From Comamonadaceae bacterium (GTDB lineage Bacteria > Pseudomonadota > Gammaproteobacteria > Burkholderiales > Burkholderiaceae_C): a stretch of 35,186 nucleotides of DNA. Of this stretch, positions 17,708-25,112 are shown piece by piece. The stretch's first letter is position 1. The number at the start of each line of letters is the position of its first letter. Below the pieces are notes generated by a model that did no database searches, was not told where the DNA came from, and worked only from the letters and a program-made list of their open reading frames with translations. Location: contig JAAFIY010000028.1 in the NCBI GenBank assembly GCA_013297985.1, positions 1 to 35,186 on the forward strand, read 5' to 3'. Both the position numbers and the translations under genes were made by a program.

Positions 17708-18294
17708 GCGCCGAATCTGCCAACGGCGTTACCAGTCCGGGTCCGCTCGAACCTCAGACGCCTGAGCAGTTCGGGCATGTACTCACTGAAGCCCAAGAAG
17801 CTCAGGCCCGGCTCTATCGCCGTTTCTGCATCACCAGAATCGATTTTCAGGAGACTCGCGACACCCTCGACGAACTGTTGCGGTTGCGACTCCCTCTACC
17901 GAGACGCTCGCTACCGAGCCCGCTTTTGCAGGCACTGACTACGGCCTTGATCGTGAGCTATGCCCGCCCGTTCGTTCCGTCGCGTGGCCTCTCAATTGCC
18001 GAGAAGGCTGTTCCCGGCAGCTTGCTGCGCCGGTTGACCGCAGATGAGCGCAAGTCGCACGATCTCATGATTGACCTTCGCAACCGCGAGGTCGCCCATT
18101 CAGACGCTGACCGATTGGAGATCACGATTCGGGCGTTTCCAGGAGGTGACTTCTTCGTCCTACGCACAACCCGTGCGCCTTTCTTGCGAAAAGATCTACA
18201 GCACCTCCGACGAATCGTCGTCAAGCTTGAGAAAGAGCTTGACTTGCAGTGCGAGGCGCTTCGTTCAGAGTTGCCGCACCACGTTTACTTGTAG
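17704..18294 (+). CDS. HEPN-like protein of unknown function
   Basis: 196 residues, predicted soluble and mostly helical. The stretch ERKSHDLMIDLRNREVAHSD contains Arg126-x5-His132, which fits the R-x4-6-H motif of HEPN ribonuclease-fold proteins; this reading is by motif only. The GTG start overlaps the matB stop by GTGA. Base and codon use (more CGA, TCT, CTC, lower GC) differ by eye from both matB and the downstream secretion genes, suggesting transfer. It precedes a toxin-antitoxin pair on the same strand. HEPN proteins are commonly RNases in toxin or phage-defence systems; function here is not established. Confidence 0.7.
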   Translation: MSAESANGVTSPGPLEPQTPEQFGHVLTEAQEAQARLYRRFCITRIDFQETRDTLDELLRLRLPLPRRSLPSPLLQALTTALIVSYARPFVPSRGLSIAEKAVPGSLLRRLTADERKSHDLMIDLRNREVAHSDADRLEITIRAFPGGDFFVLRTTRAPFLRKDLQHLRRIVVKLEKELDLQCEALRSELPHHVYL

Positions 18295-18385
18295 ATTGGG
18301 CACCTGGCAGCCAAGTCCGGTTGAGACGGCAGAGAGACTGTAGCTTGATGACAAAAGGCACACTGAACCGATATCATCGCGGTGC

Positions 18386-18673
18386 ATGAAACCGTTTCGT
18401 TGGTCGCCTTCCAAGAACGATCTCCTGAAGGCAGAGCGCGGTCTTTCTTTTGAAGACATCACGGTGGCTGTTGAAGCCGATGGTCTGCTGGCGGTGCTGC
18501 CGCATCCGAATCCCAAGAAGTACCCGCATCAAAAGATCATGGTTGTGGCTGTAGCTGGATACGCCTACTTGGTGCCGCTGGTTGAAGAGCCCGACCACTT
18601 TTTCCTGAAAACCATCATCCCAAGCCGCAAAGCCACCCGCGACTTCATCGGAAAGGACTCCCACGATGTCTAA
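18386..18673 (+). CDS. BrnT-like toxin
   Basis: 95 residues. The N-terminal FRWSPSKNDLLKAERGLSFED matches the BrnT pattern (F-W-x-x-x-K then GLSFED), followed by a beta segment and a C-terminal LKTIIPSRKATRDF, the usual BrnT ending (I-I-x-S/A-R-x-A-T). BrnT toxins are small RelE-fold ribonucleases that block translation. Toxin-first order and an 8-base overlap with the RHH antitoxin gene fit a BrnTA-type operon. The internal region is diverged from classical BrnT, so the subfamily is uncertain. A gap of 91 bases before it shows only weak promoter-like boxes. Confidence 0.75.
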   Translation: MKPFRWSPSKNDLLKAERGLSFEDITVAVEADGLLAVLPHPNPKKYPHQKIMVVAVAGYAYLVPLVEEPDHFFLKTIIPSRKATRDFIGKDSHDV

Positions 18674-18980
18674 GCTCGATCCGTACGAACTCGAAATCTT
18701 GCGTGGCTATGAGTCCGGCAAGTTAAAGCCTGCGAGCGATGAGGCCGAACGACAAGGTCTGCGCGCTGCGGCTCGAGCCACGGCCATCAAAGACAAGCGC
18801 GTGAACATCCGGCTGTCGAGCGTGGATTTGCAAGACATCCAAGCCCGCGCCTTGGCCGAAGGCATGCCCTACCAAACCCTGATTGCCAGCGTGCTTCACA
18901 AGTACGTGGCGGGGCGCTTGCTGGAGCGCGAACCTGCGGGCAAAACCCTGCAACGGCGGGCGCGCACCCCAAGCACCTGA
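18666..18980 (+). CDS. BrnA/CopG-like ribbon-helix-helix antitoxin
   Basis: 104 residues. The segment KRVNIRLSSVDLQDIQARA followed by LAEGMPYQTLIASVLHKYVAGRL is a ribbon-helix-helix DNA-binding domain (about 43-83) typical of antitoxins paired with BrnT-like toxins. The N-terminal LDPYELEILRGYESGKLKP would contact the toxin. The start overlaps the toxin stop by 8 bases. It should neutralise the toxin and repress the operon. The basic C-terminal tail (LQRRARTPST) is poorly conserved. Confidence 0.8.
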   Translation: MSKLDPYELEILRGYESGKLKPASDEAERQGLRAAARATAIKDKRVNIRLSSVDLQDIQARALAEGMPYQTLIASVLHKYVAGRLLEREPAGKTLQRRARTPST

Positions 18981-19001
18981 GCGCGCCACTGAAGCGCCGA
19001 G

Positions 19002-19023
19002 GCGTGTGACGGCACGCACACGC
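19002..19023 (+). terminator. Stem-loop after the toxin-antitoxin pair
   Basis: GCGTGTG (19002-19008) pairs with CACACGC (19017-19023) across an 8-base loop, 21 bases after the antitoxin stop. No T tract follows, so it may be a weak or factor-assisted terminator. Confidence 0.35.
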
Positions 19024-19041
19024 GGAGAGACGCAGTCGAAA

Positions 19042-19083
19042 AATTCATATAGGAAGCTGCTAAACTCGTCTCCTATATGAATT
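19042..19083. promoter_or_regulatory. Perfect 13-bp inverted repeat overlapping a start codon
   Basis: AATTCATATAGGA (19042-19054) and TCCTATATGAATT (19071-19083) are perfect inverted arms separated by 16 bases. The right arm contains the ATG (19077-19079) of the TnpB-derived gene, and the left arm contains the only AGGA nearby. A TAAACT box (19061-19066) in the spacer could be a -10 element giving a very short or leaderless transcript. The repeat could be a dimer operator in DNA or a hairpin hiding the start codon in RNA. It heads the type I secretion operon. Confidence 0.75.
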
Positions 19084-19997
19084 CTTCCGTGCCGGATTCG
19101 GCCAGCCACCCCGCTGCTGCGCAAGCATTGATCGCCGCCCTCGCTCAGGCTTCGATGGGCGCGGCGTCAGCCGACCAGAGCCACGATGCCTTGGGGCCAG
19201 AGGCCGTGTCTGCGCCGCCTGCCCAAATTCCATCCATCGGCCCGACATCGGGCAGCGCCCCATCCAACCCTGGCGGGGTTGCGATCGAACTGGCCCCGCC
19301 CGCCGCCTCCCGCCAACTGCGCCTGGCGCTCAACACCTCCGACGAGCAGCGCCAACGCCTAGTCAACCTTCAAGCCGCCTTTGCGAAGGTGTGTAACGCC
19401 CTGGGCCCACTGGTGCAGCAAACCCGCGTGTGGAACCGGGTGGCGCTGCACCACATGGCCTACAAGGGCCTGCGCGAGCAGTTTCCCGACATGGGCTCGC
19501 AAATGGTGTGCAACGCGATTTATTCGGTGTCGCGCAGCGCGCGGCTGGTGTTTCAGCACCCAAAGAGCCCATTTCATTTGTCGCGCTTGCCAGCGGGCCG
19601 CGCGCTGCCCTTGCTGCGCTTTGGTGACGACTGCCCGGTGTACTTTGATCGCCACACGCTCAGCGTGAAGGCGGGCACTTTGTCGATGTACACGCTGGAC
19701 GGCCGCATGCGCTTTCAGTTGGCCCTGGCGGCTGAGGACGAGGCGGCCTTTCATTCGCACAAGCTGCGCGAGATCGTGCTGGCCCGCCGCGCCGACAGCG
19801 TGTTTGAACTGAGCTTTGCACTGGTCAATGAAGCACTGGCTGCCGCCGACGAGGCGGGCGACGCCGCCACGCCGCCCACAGCGGAAATCCCGGAATACCT
19901 GATCGTGGATGTGCTGGATGCGCCCAGCCCGGCGATCAGCGCCACGCCGCCCCCTGTTTCCCCCACTGTCGCCACCCCGGCGGCACCTGCCCCATGA
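19077..19997 (+). CDS. TnpB-derived protein lacking the RuvC nuclease domain
   Basis: 306 residues. Residues 1-80 are Ala/Pro/Ser-rich and low in complexity. Residues 81-160 resemble the N-terminal helical part of TnpB/OrfB (IS605-type): LRLALNTSDEQRQRL, a conserved N in KVCNALG, then VALHHMAYKGLREQFP and SQMVCNAIYSVSRSAR. Residues 187-250 resemble the TnpB beta (WED-type) region: PVYFDRHTLSVKAGTLSMYT, LDGRMRFQLAL, then FELSFAL. The RuvC-I motif (G-x-D-x-G) expected next is absent, as are RuvC-II/III and the zinc finger; the chain ends in a Pro/Ala-rich tail. The frame is intact and overlaps the first ABC gene by ATGA, arguing for domestication rather than decay. A regulatory or RNA-binding role, as in TldR proteins, is inference. 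Confidence 0.7.
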   Translation: MNSSVPDSASHPAAAQALIAALAQASMGAASADQSHDALGPEAVSAPPAQIPSIGPTSGSAPSNPGGVAIELAPPAASRQLRLALNTSDEQRQRLVNLQAAFAKVCNALGPLVQQTRVWNRVALHHMAYKGLREQFPDMGSQMVCNAIYSVSRSARLVFQHPKSPFHLSRLPAGRALPLLRFGDDCPVYFDRHTLSVKAGTLSMYTLDGRMRFQLALAAEDEAAFHSHKLREIVLARRADSVFELSFALVNEALAAADEAGDAATPPTAEIPEYLIVDVLDAPSPAISATPPPVSPTVATPAAPAP

Positions 19998-21802
19998 ACG
20001 CTCCGCTCACTTTGCCCCAAGCCCCCGGCACCAAACCGCCGGACGAACTGGCCGACGCCCTGCGCGCCCTCAAGCCCTACTACGTGCGCGCCACGCTATT
20101 CAGCCTGTTGGCCGCTGCCTTGGTGCTAGCACCGTCTTGGTACATGTGGGAGGTGTATGGCCGGGTGGTCAACAGCCGCAGCCATATGACGCTGTGGATG
20201 CTCACCGCCGCCGTGCTGGGCGCTTATGTGCTGATGGAAATGCTCGAAGCCGCCCGCGCCCGGGTGATGCACGACGCCAGCCTGGCGCTAGACGCCAAGC
20301 TATCGAAGCGGGTGTTTGACGCGGTGTTTACCGCCAACTTGCGCCGCGTGCCGGTGGGCGCCACGCCCATGAATGACTTGCGCGTGGTGCGTGACTTTCT
20401 GCACGCGCCGCCGCTGTTGGCCATCATGGAAGCGCCCATCGCCTTTGTGCTGCTGGTGTTGGTCAGCATGATCAGCCCCTGGCTCGGCGTGATGGCGCTG
20501 GTGTTTGCGCTGCTGCAGGGCGCAGTGACCTGGGCCAACGAACGCAGCACCCAGCCGCCGCTGGCCCAGTCCAACCGTGCGGCCATTGCGGCCCAGCAAT
20601 ATGCCGACGGCAGTCTGCGCAACGCGCAAGTCATTGAAGCCATGGGCATGCTCAAGCAAATCCACCGCCGCTGGCTGATGCGCCAGCGCTTGATGCTCGG
20701 CGCCCAGGCGCAAGCCTCGGAAGCGGCCGGGCTGTACCAGGCCATGGGCAAGTTTTTGCAGATCACCCTGGGCTCGGCCATGTTGGGTGGTGGCGTGTGG
20801 CTGTTGATGCACAACCAGATCAACGGCGGCGCCGGCATGATGATGGTGGCGTCTATCTTGGGCGGCCGGGTGCTGGCGCCCATGACCAGCATCGTGTCGC
20901 AGTGGCAGCTGGTGGTGAACGCGCGGGAGTCTTACAAGCGGCTCAGTTCCGTGCTGGCGCAAATTCCAGCTCCGGTGGAGGCCATGCGCATGCCCGCCCC
21001 GCGCGGCTTGCTCACGGTAGAAGGCGTGATCGCCTCACCCCCCAACGGAGGCGCCCCCATTTTGAAAGGCGTGAGCTTTGCCGCCCAACCGGGCGAGGTG
21101 GTGGCCATCATTGGCCCCTCGGCCAGCGGCAAAACCACGTTGGCGCGGCTGCTAACGGGCCTGTGGCCCGCCATGCAAGGCAAGGTGCGGCTTGACGGCG
21201 TGGACGTGTTCACTTGGAACAAAGCCGAGCTGGGCCCCCATGTGGGCTACCTGCCTCAAGGTATTGAGCTGTTTGACGGCACCGTGGCCGACAACATCGC
21301 CCGCTTTGGCGAGCCCGACCGCCAGCGGGTAGAAGCCGCCGCGCGCATCGTGGGCGTGCACGAGGTCATCGAGCAACTGCCCGACGGCTATGACACCGAC
21401 ATCGGCACTGAAGGCGCGGTGCTATCCGGCGGCCAGCGCCAGCGGGTGGCCCTGGCACGGGCGCTGTATGGCGACCCCACCCTCATCGTCTTGGATGAAC
21501 CCAATTCAAGCCTAGATGAAGCGGGCGACCAAGCCTTGAACCAGGCCATAGCGTCGGCCAGCCAGCGCGGCGCTACCGTCATCGTCATTACCCACCGCAC
21601 CAGCGTGCTGGGCGTCACCCACAAGCTGCTGGTGCTGCGCGACGGCACCGTGGCCAGCTTTGGCCCGCGTGACCAGGTGCTGGCGGCCTTGCAGCAAGCG
21701 CAACAACAAGCCCAACAGCCTGCTACCGCCGCCAAAACGCCGCAAGCAGCTACAAATTCTGTAGCAGCACCGGCTGCTGCACCCCAAGGGAGCGCTGCAT
21801 GA
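19994..21802 (+). CDS. Type I secretion permease/ATPase, PrtD family (first of two)
   Basis: 602 residues with a complete ABC exporter half: membrane domain with helices at about 32-58, 68-85, 140-178 and 255-300, and an ATPase domain with Walker A GPSASGKT (374-381), Q-loop YLPQGIELFDG, signature LSGGQRQR, Walker B LIVLDEPNSSLD and the switch His in THRT. There is no N-terminal C39 peptidase, which fits the PrtD/AprD/HasD group exporting proteins with C-terminal signals. The C-terminal tail is Gln/Ala-rich and carries a copy of the dispersed element. Starts by ATGA overlap with the TnpB-derived gene and overlaps the next ABC gene by ATGA. Confidence 0.92.
   Translation: MNAPLTLPQAPGTKPPDELADALRALKPYYVRATLFSLLAAALVLAPSWYMWEVYGRVVNSRSHMTLWMLTAAVLGAYVLMEMLEAARARVMHDASLALDAKLSKRVFDAVFTANLRRVPVGATPMNDLRVVRDFLHAPPLLAIMEAPIAFVLLVLVSMISPWLGVMALVFALLQGAVTWANERSTQPPLAQSNRAAIAAQQYADGSLRNAQVIEAMGMLKQIHRRWLMRQRLMLGAQAQASEAAGLYQAMGKFLQITLGSAMLGGGVWLLMHNQINGGAGMMMVASILGGRVLAPMTSIVSQWQLVVNARESYKRLSSVLAQIPAPVEAMRMPAPRGLLTVEGVIASPPNGGAPILKGVSFAAQPGEVVAIIGPSASGKTTLARLLTGLWPAMQGKVRLDGVDVFTWNKAELGPHVGYLPQGIELFDGTVADNIARFGEPDRQRVEAAARIVGVHEVIEQLPDGYDTDIGTEGAVLSGGQRQRVALARALYGDPTLIVLDEPNSSLDEAGDQALNQAIASASQRGATVIVITHRTSVLGVTHKLLVLRDGTVASFGPRDQVLAALQQAQQQAQQPATAAKTPQAATNSVAAPAAAPQGSAA
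21741..21765 (+). repeat. Dispersed stem-loop element, copy 3 (inside coding sequence)
   Basis: CGCAAGCAGCTAC followed by AAATTCT and GTAGC lies in frame within the C-terminal tail of the first PrtD-type gene, encoding part of a low-complexity Pro/Ala/Thr stretch. It matches the intergenic copy at 11113-11137 closely. Confidence 0.75.
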
Positions 21803-23643
21803 CCGACCGCTTGAACGCCGTCGGCGCCGCCGGCGCAGCCACCGCCCCGCGCCTGGGTGGCCCCGTCATCGACGCGCCCACCACGGTGCAAATTGCGCCG
21901 CTCAAAGGCTCGCGCAATGTGCTGTGGCAGGTGCTGAAAACCTTCCGCCGCCAGTTCGCCTTGGCTGCGCTGTTTAGCGGCTTGGCCAACTTGCTGATGC
22001 TGGCCCCCACGCTGTACATGCTGCAGGTGTTTGACCGCGTCATGCTGAGCATGAGCGAACTCACCTTGGCCGCTGTATCGCTGATTTGCCTTTGGCTGTT
22101 GGTGGTGATGGGCACTGCCGAATGGATGCGCAGCGTCATCTTGGTGCGCGCCGGGGTGAAGTTTGACGAAGCCCTGGGCACCCGCGTCTTTAACGCCAGC
22201 TTTGAGCACGGCCTGGGCCAAGCGGCTCGCCGCCAACCAGGCCGCGCCTTCAGCGATTTGCTGCAGGTGCGCCAGTTCATCACGGGCCCCGGTGTGTTTG
22301 CTATTTTTGATTTGCCCTGGGTGCCGATCTACATCGCGGTGTGCTTCATCTTGCATCCGGTGCTGGGGCTGGCGTCGATGTTCTTTGCCTTTGTGCAGTT
22401 GGGTGTGGCGTGGCTGTCGCATCGCAGCTCGCATGTGCCCAGTGAAGCGGCTCAGCTTGCGCAGACCGAGTCCAGCAGCTTCTTGCAAAGCAAGCTGCGC
22501 AATGCAGAGGTGGTGGAAGCCATGGGCATGTCAGGCGCCTTGCGCCGCCGCTGGCTGGTGCGCCACCATCAGCAACTGGCCACCCATGCCACGGCCACCC
22601 ACGTCACCCACCACGCGCAGGCCTGGAGCAAGGGTGTGCGTTACGCGGTGCAGTCGCTCACCCTGGGCCTGGGTGCCTTGCTGGTGATTGATGGCGAAGT
22701 GACCATGGGCGTGATGTTTGCCGCGAACGCCTTGATGAGTCGCGCGCTGGCCCCCATCGATATGGTGGTGGGCACCTGGCGCAGCTTTTTGGTGGCCCGC
22801 TTGGGCTGGAAGCGCCTGAACGAACTGCTGGTGGACCACCCAGAGCGTGACCCCGCCCTGACCCGCATGGCACCCAATGGTGCTGTGGAGTTGAAAGCCG
22901 TCAGCGCCACCGCACCCGGGCGCAGCACGCCGATCTTGAAGCACATCAGCTTGGGCGCGTTGCCGGGCACCGTCACCGTGGTGTTGGGGCCCTCGGGCTC
23001 GGGCAAATCGACCCTGGCGCGGGTGCTGCTGGGCATTTGGCCCGCCAGTGCGGGCGAAGTGCTGCTAGACGGCCGCCCCATTGACAGCTATGACCGCGAC
23101 GAGCTGGGCCCCCTGGTGGGCTACCTGCCGCAAGACGTAGAGCTGTTTGACGGCACGATTGCCGAGAACATCGCGCGCTTCCAAGAGATCGACTCTGAGG
23201 CCGTGATTGAAGCCGCCCGCATCGCCGGCTTGCACGACATGATCTTGCGCTTTCCCAAGGGCTACGACACGCCCATGGGGGAAGCCGGGCAAATGCTCTC
23301 GGGCGGCCAGCGCCAGCGCATTGCCTTGGCCCGGGCCCTATATGGCCGCCCGCGCCTGGTGGTGCTGGATGAACCCAATGCCAACCTAGACGACGTCGGC
23401 GAACAGGCCCTGACGCAGGCCGTGGTGGCACTGCGCCAGCAGGGCGCGGCGGTGTGGATCGTGACGCACCGCGCAGGCATCGTGAACGTGGCCGATCAAC
23501 TGGTGGTGCTGCAGGCGGGCCAAGTGCAGTTGGCAGGCCCGCGGGACGCGGTACGCGCCCAGTTGCAGCAAATGCAGCAGGCCGCTCAGGCGGCGGCCGC
23601 TGGTGCCGCTGCTGCCACAAACCCCTCGCCCACGCCGTCGTAG
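21799..23643 (+). CDS. Type I secretion permease/ATPase, PrtD family (second of two)
   Basis: 614 residues, again a complete exporter half. The membrane domain spans about 50-330 (LMLAPTLYMLQVFDRV, FAIFDLPWVPIYIAV are typical PrtD-family segments). The ATPase has Walker A GPSGSGKS (397-404), YLPQDVELFDG, LSGGQRQR, Walker B LVVLDEPNANLD and the switch His in THRA. The FDLPWVP segment is the standard form, whereas the first copy reads MEAPIAFV, so the two have diverged. Both keep full catalytic residues, so either a heterodimer or two homodimers is possible. Translationally coupled to the first copy. Confidence 0.93.
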   Translation: MTDRLNAVGAAGAATAPRLGGPVIDAPTTVQIAPLKGSRNVLWQVLKTFRRQFALAALFSGLANLLMLAPTLYMLQVFDRVMLSMSELTLAAVSLICLWLLVVMGTAEWMRSVILVRAGVKFDEALGTRVFNASFEHGLGQAARRQPGRAFSDLLQVRQFITGPGVFAIFDLPWVPIYIAVCFILHPVLGLASMFFAFVQLGVAWLSHRSSHVPSEAAQLAQTESSSFLQSKLRNAEVVEAMGMSGALRRRWLVRHHQQLATHATATHVTHHAQAWSKGVRYAVQSLTLGLGALLVIDGEVTMGVMFAANALMSRALAPIDMVVGTWRSFLVARLGWKRLNELLVDHPERDPALTRMAPNGAVELKAVSATAPGRSTPILKHISLGALPGTVTVVLGPSGSGKSTLARVLLGIWPASAGEVLLDGRPIDSYDRDELGPLVGYLPQDVELFDGTIAENIARFQEIDSEAVIEAARIAGLHDMILRFPKGYDTPMGEAGQMLSGGQRQRIALARALYGRPRLVVLDEPNANLDDVGEQALTQAVVALRQQGAAVWIVTHRAGIVNVADQLVVLQAGQVQLAGPRDAVRAQLQQMQQAAQAAAAGAAAATNPSPTPS

Positions 23644-23709
23644 GTGCGCCGTCGTCGCATCCATTCATTTCAGTTTTTCGATCTGTTTTTTTGACCGAGT
23701 ACACCCACC

Positions 23710-25098
23710 ATGGTCCAACCCATTGCCCTGCCCCGCGCGAAGCGTGAGGGCGCCTTGTCTACCGACGTCAAGCCCACTGATGTGGGCGCTGCTGAACCCA
23801 CTGAACTGGTGCCCCAAGGCGCTGCCAAAAGCAGCCGCTGGGGCGTGTGGGCGATCCTGATTGGCTTTGGCGCCTTCATCGCCTGGGCTGCCACCGCGCC
23901 CTTGAATGAAGGCGTACCTGCAGTAGGCATGGTGGTGGTGGACACCAAGCGCAAGCCGGTGCAGCACCAAAGCGGCGGCACCATCAAAGAGGTGCTGGTG
24001 CGCGAAGGCCAAAGCGTGAAAGAGGGCCAACTCATTGCCCGCATGGAAGGAACTATGGTGCAAGCCAACTTTGACGCCACCCGCCAGCGCTACCTGGGCC
24101 TGTTGGCCATGCAGGGTCGCTTGCAGGCTGAGCGGGCGGGCAGCGCCACCATCAATTGGCACCCCGATTTGCGGGCAGCCAGCACCGACCCCGAGATCCG
24201 CATGCACATGATGAACCAAGAGCAGTTGATGGCCACGCGCCGCAGCCTGTTGGCGTCTGATTTGCGATCCATTGACGAGTCCATTCAAGGCTTGGAAGGC
24301 CAGTTGCAGGCTTTCACCAGCATTGCCACGAGCCGCCGCCAGCAGTTGGCGCTGATCAACGAAGAGCTCACCCAAACCCGCAGCCTGGTGGCCGAAGGCT
24401 ATGCGCCGCGCAATCGGGTGCTGGAGCTTGAGCGCAGCGTGGCCGACATCCAAAGTTCACTGGCTGACTTGCAAGGCAACACGGTGCGCTCGCAAGCCAG
24501 TATTCGCGAACTGCGCCAGCGCGCCACCTCGCGCACCACCGAGCTGCGGCGCGAAGTGGACACGATGCTGGCCGACGTCAGCCGCGATGTATCTACGGAA
24601 GTGGAACGCCTGAAATCGGCCCAGAGCGAGCTCACGCGCATTGACATCAAATCCCCCGCCGACGGCCAGGTGGTGGGCCTGATGGTGCAAGCCGCAGGCG
24701 CGGTGGTGGGCCCGGGGCAGAAGCTGATGGACATCGTGCCCAAAGACGAAAAGCTGCTGCTTGAAGCGCATATTCCGCCCAACCACATTGATCGGGTGAA
24801 GCCCAAGACACCGGTGGATATTCGCTTTGCGGGCTTTGCCAACACCCCGCAATTACTGGTGCATGGCGAGATCTTGAGCGTGTCCAACGACCTGATTCAA
24901 GAGCCCGGCAGCCCCAACCCGCCTTACTACTTGGCGCGGGTGGTGCTGACCGAGCAGGGTGTGCGCGAGCTGGGCCACCATGTGCTGCAGCCTGGCATGC
25001 CGGTCGAGGTGGTGTTCAAGACCGGTGAGCGCTCGATGCTTGAGTACATGCTGCACCCGCTGACCAAGCGGCTGGCCGCGTCGATGACCGAAGAATAA
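23710..25098 (+). CDS. Type I secretion membrane fusion protein (HlyD/PrtE family)
   Basis: 462 residues. A cytoplasmic N-terminus (about 1-44) is followed by one transmembrane segment (WGVWAILIGFGAFIAWAATA, about 44-63), a lipoyl half (VQHQSGGTIKEVLVREGQSV), a long periplasmic coiled coil (about 130-310), the second lipoyl half (IKSPADGQVVGLMV) and a beta-barrel ending in PVEVVFKTGERSMLEYML and LTKR, the characteristic end of the PrtE/HlyD type I family. It links the inner-membrane ABC dimer to the TolC channel. A 66-base gap from the second ABC gene is rich in T runs; the Shine-Dalgarno is weak. Confidence 0.94.
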   Translation: MVQPIALPRAKREGALSTDVKPTDVGAAEPTELVPQGAAKSSRWGVWAILIGFGAFIAWAATAPLNEGVPAVGMVVVDTKRKPVQHQSGGTIKEVLVREGQSVKEGQLIARMEGTMVQANFDATRQRYLGLLAMQGRLQAERAGSATINWHPDLRAASTDPEIRMHMMNQEQLMATRRSLLASDLRSIDESIQGLEGQLQAFTSIATSRRQQLALINEELTQTRSLVAEGYAPRNRVLELERSVADIQSSLADLQGNTVRSQASIRELRQRATSRTTELRREVDTMLADVSRDVSTEVERLKSAQSELTRIDIKSPADGQVVGLMVQAAGAVVGPGQKLMDIVPKDEKLLLEAHIPPNHIDRVKPKTPVDIRFAGFANTPQLLVHGEILSVSNDLIQEPGSPNPPYYLARVVLTEQGVRELGHHVLQPGMPVEVVFKTGERSMLEYMLHPLTKRLAASMTEE

Positions 25099-25112
25099 GC
25101 AAGGGGCCCGCC

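Noticed and set aside
21388-22488. Antisense open frame of 366 codons across the two ABC genes
   Set aside because: It lies opposite conserved ATPase and membrane motifs, is rich in His/Gln/Arg, and has no family features.
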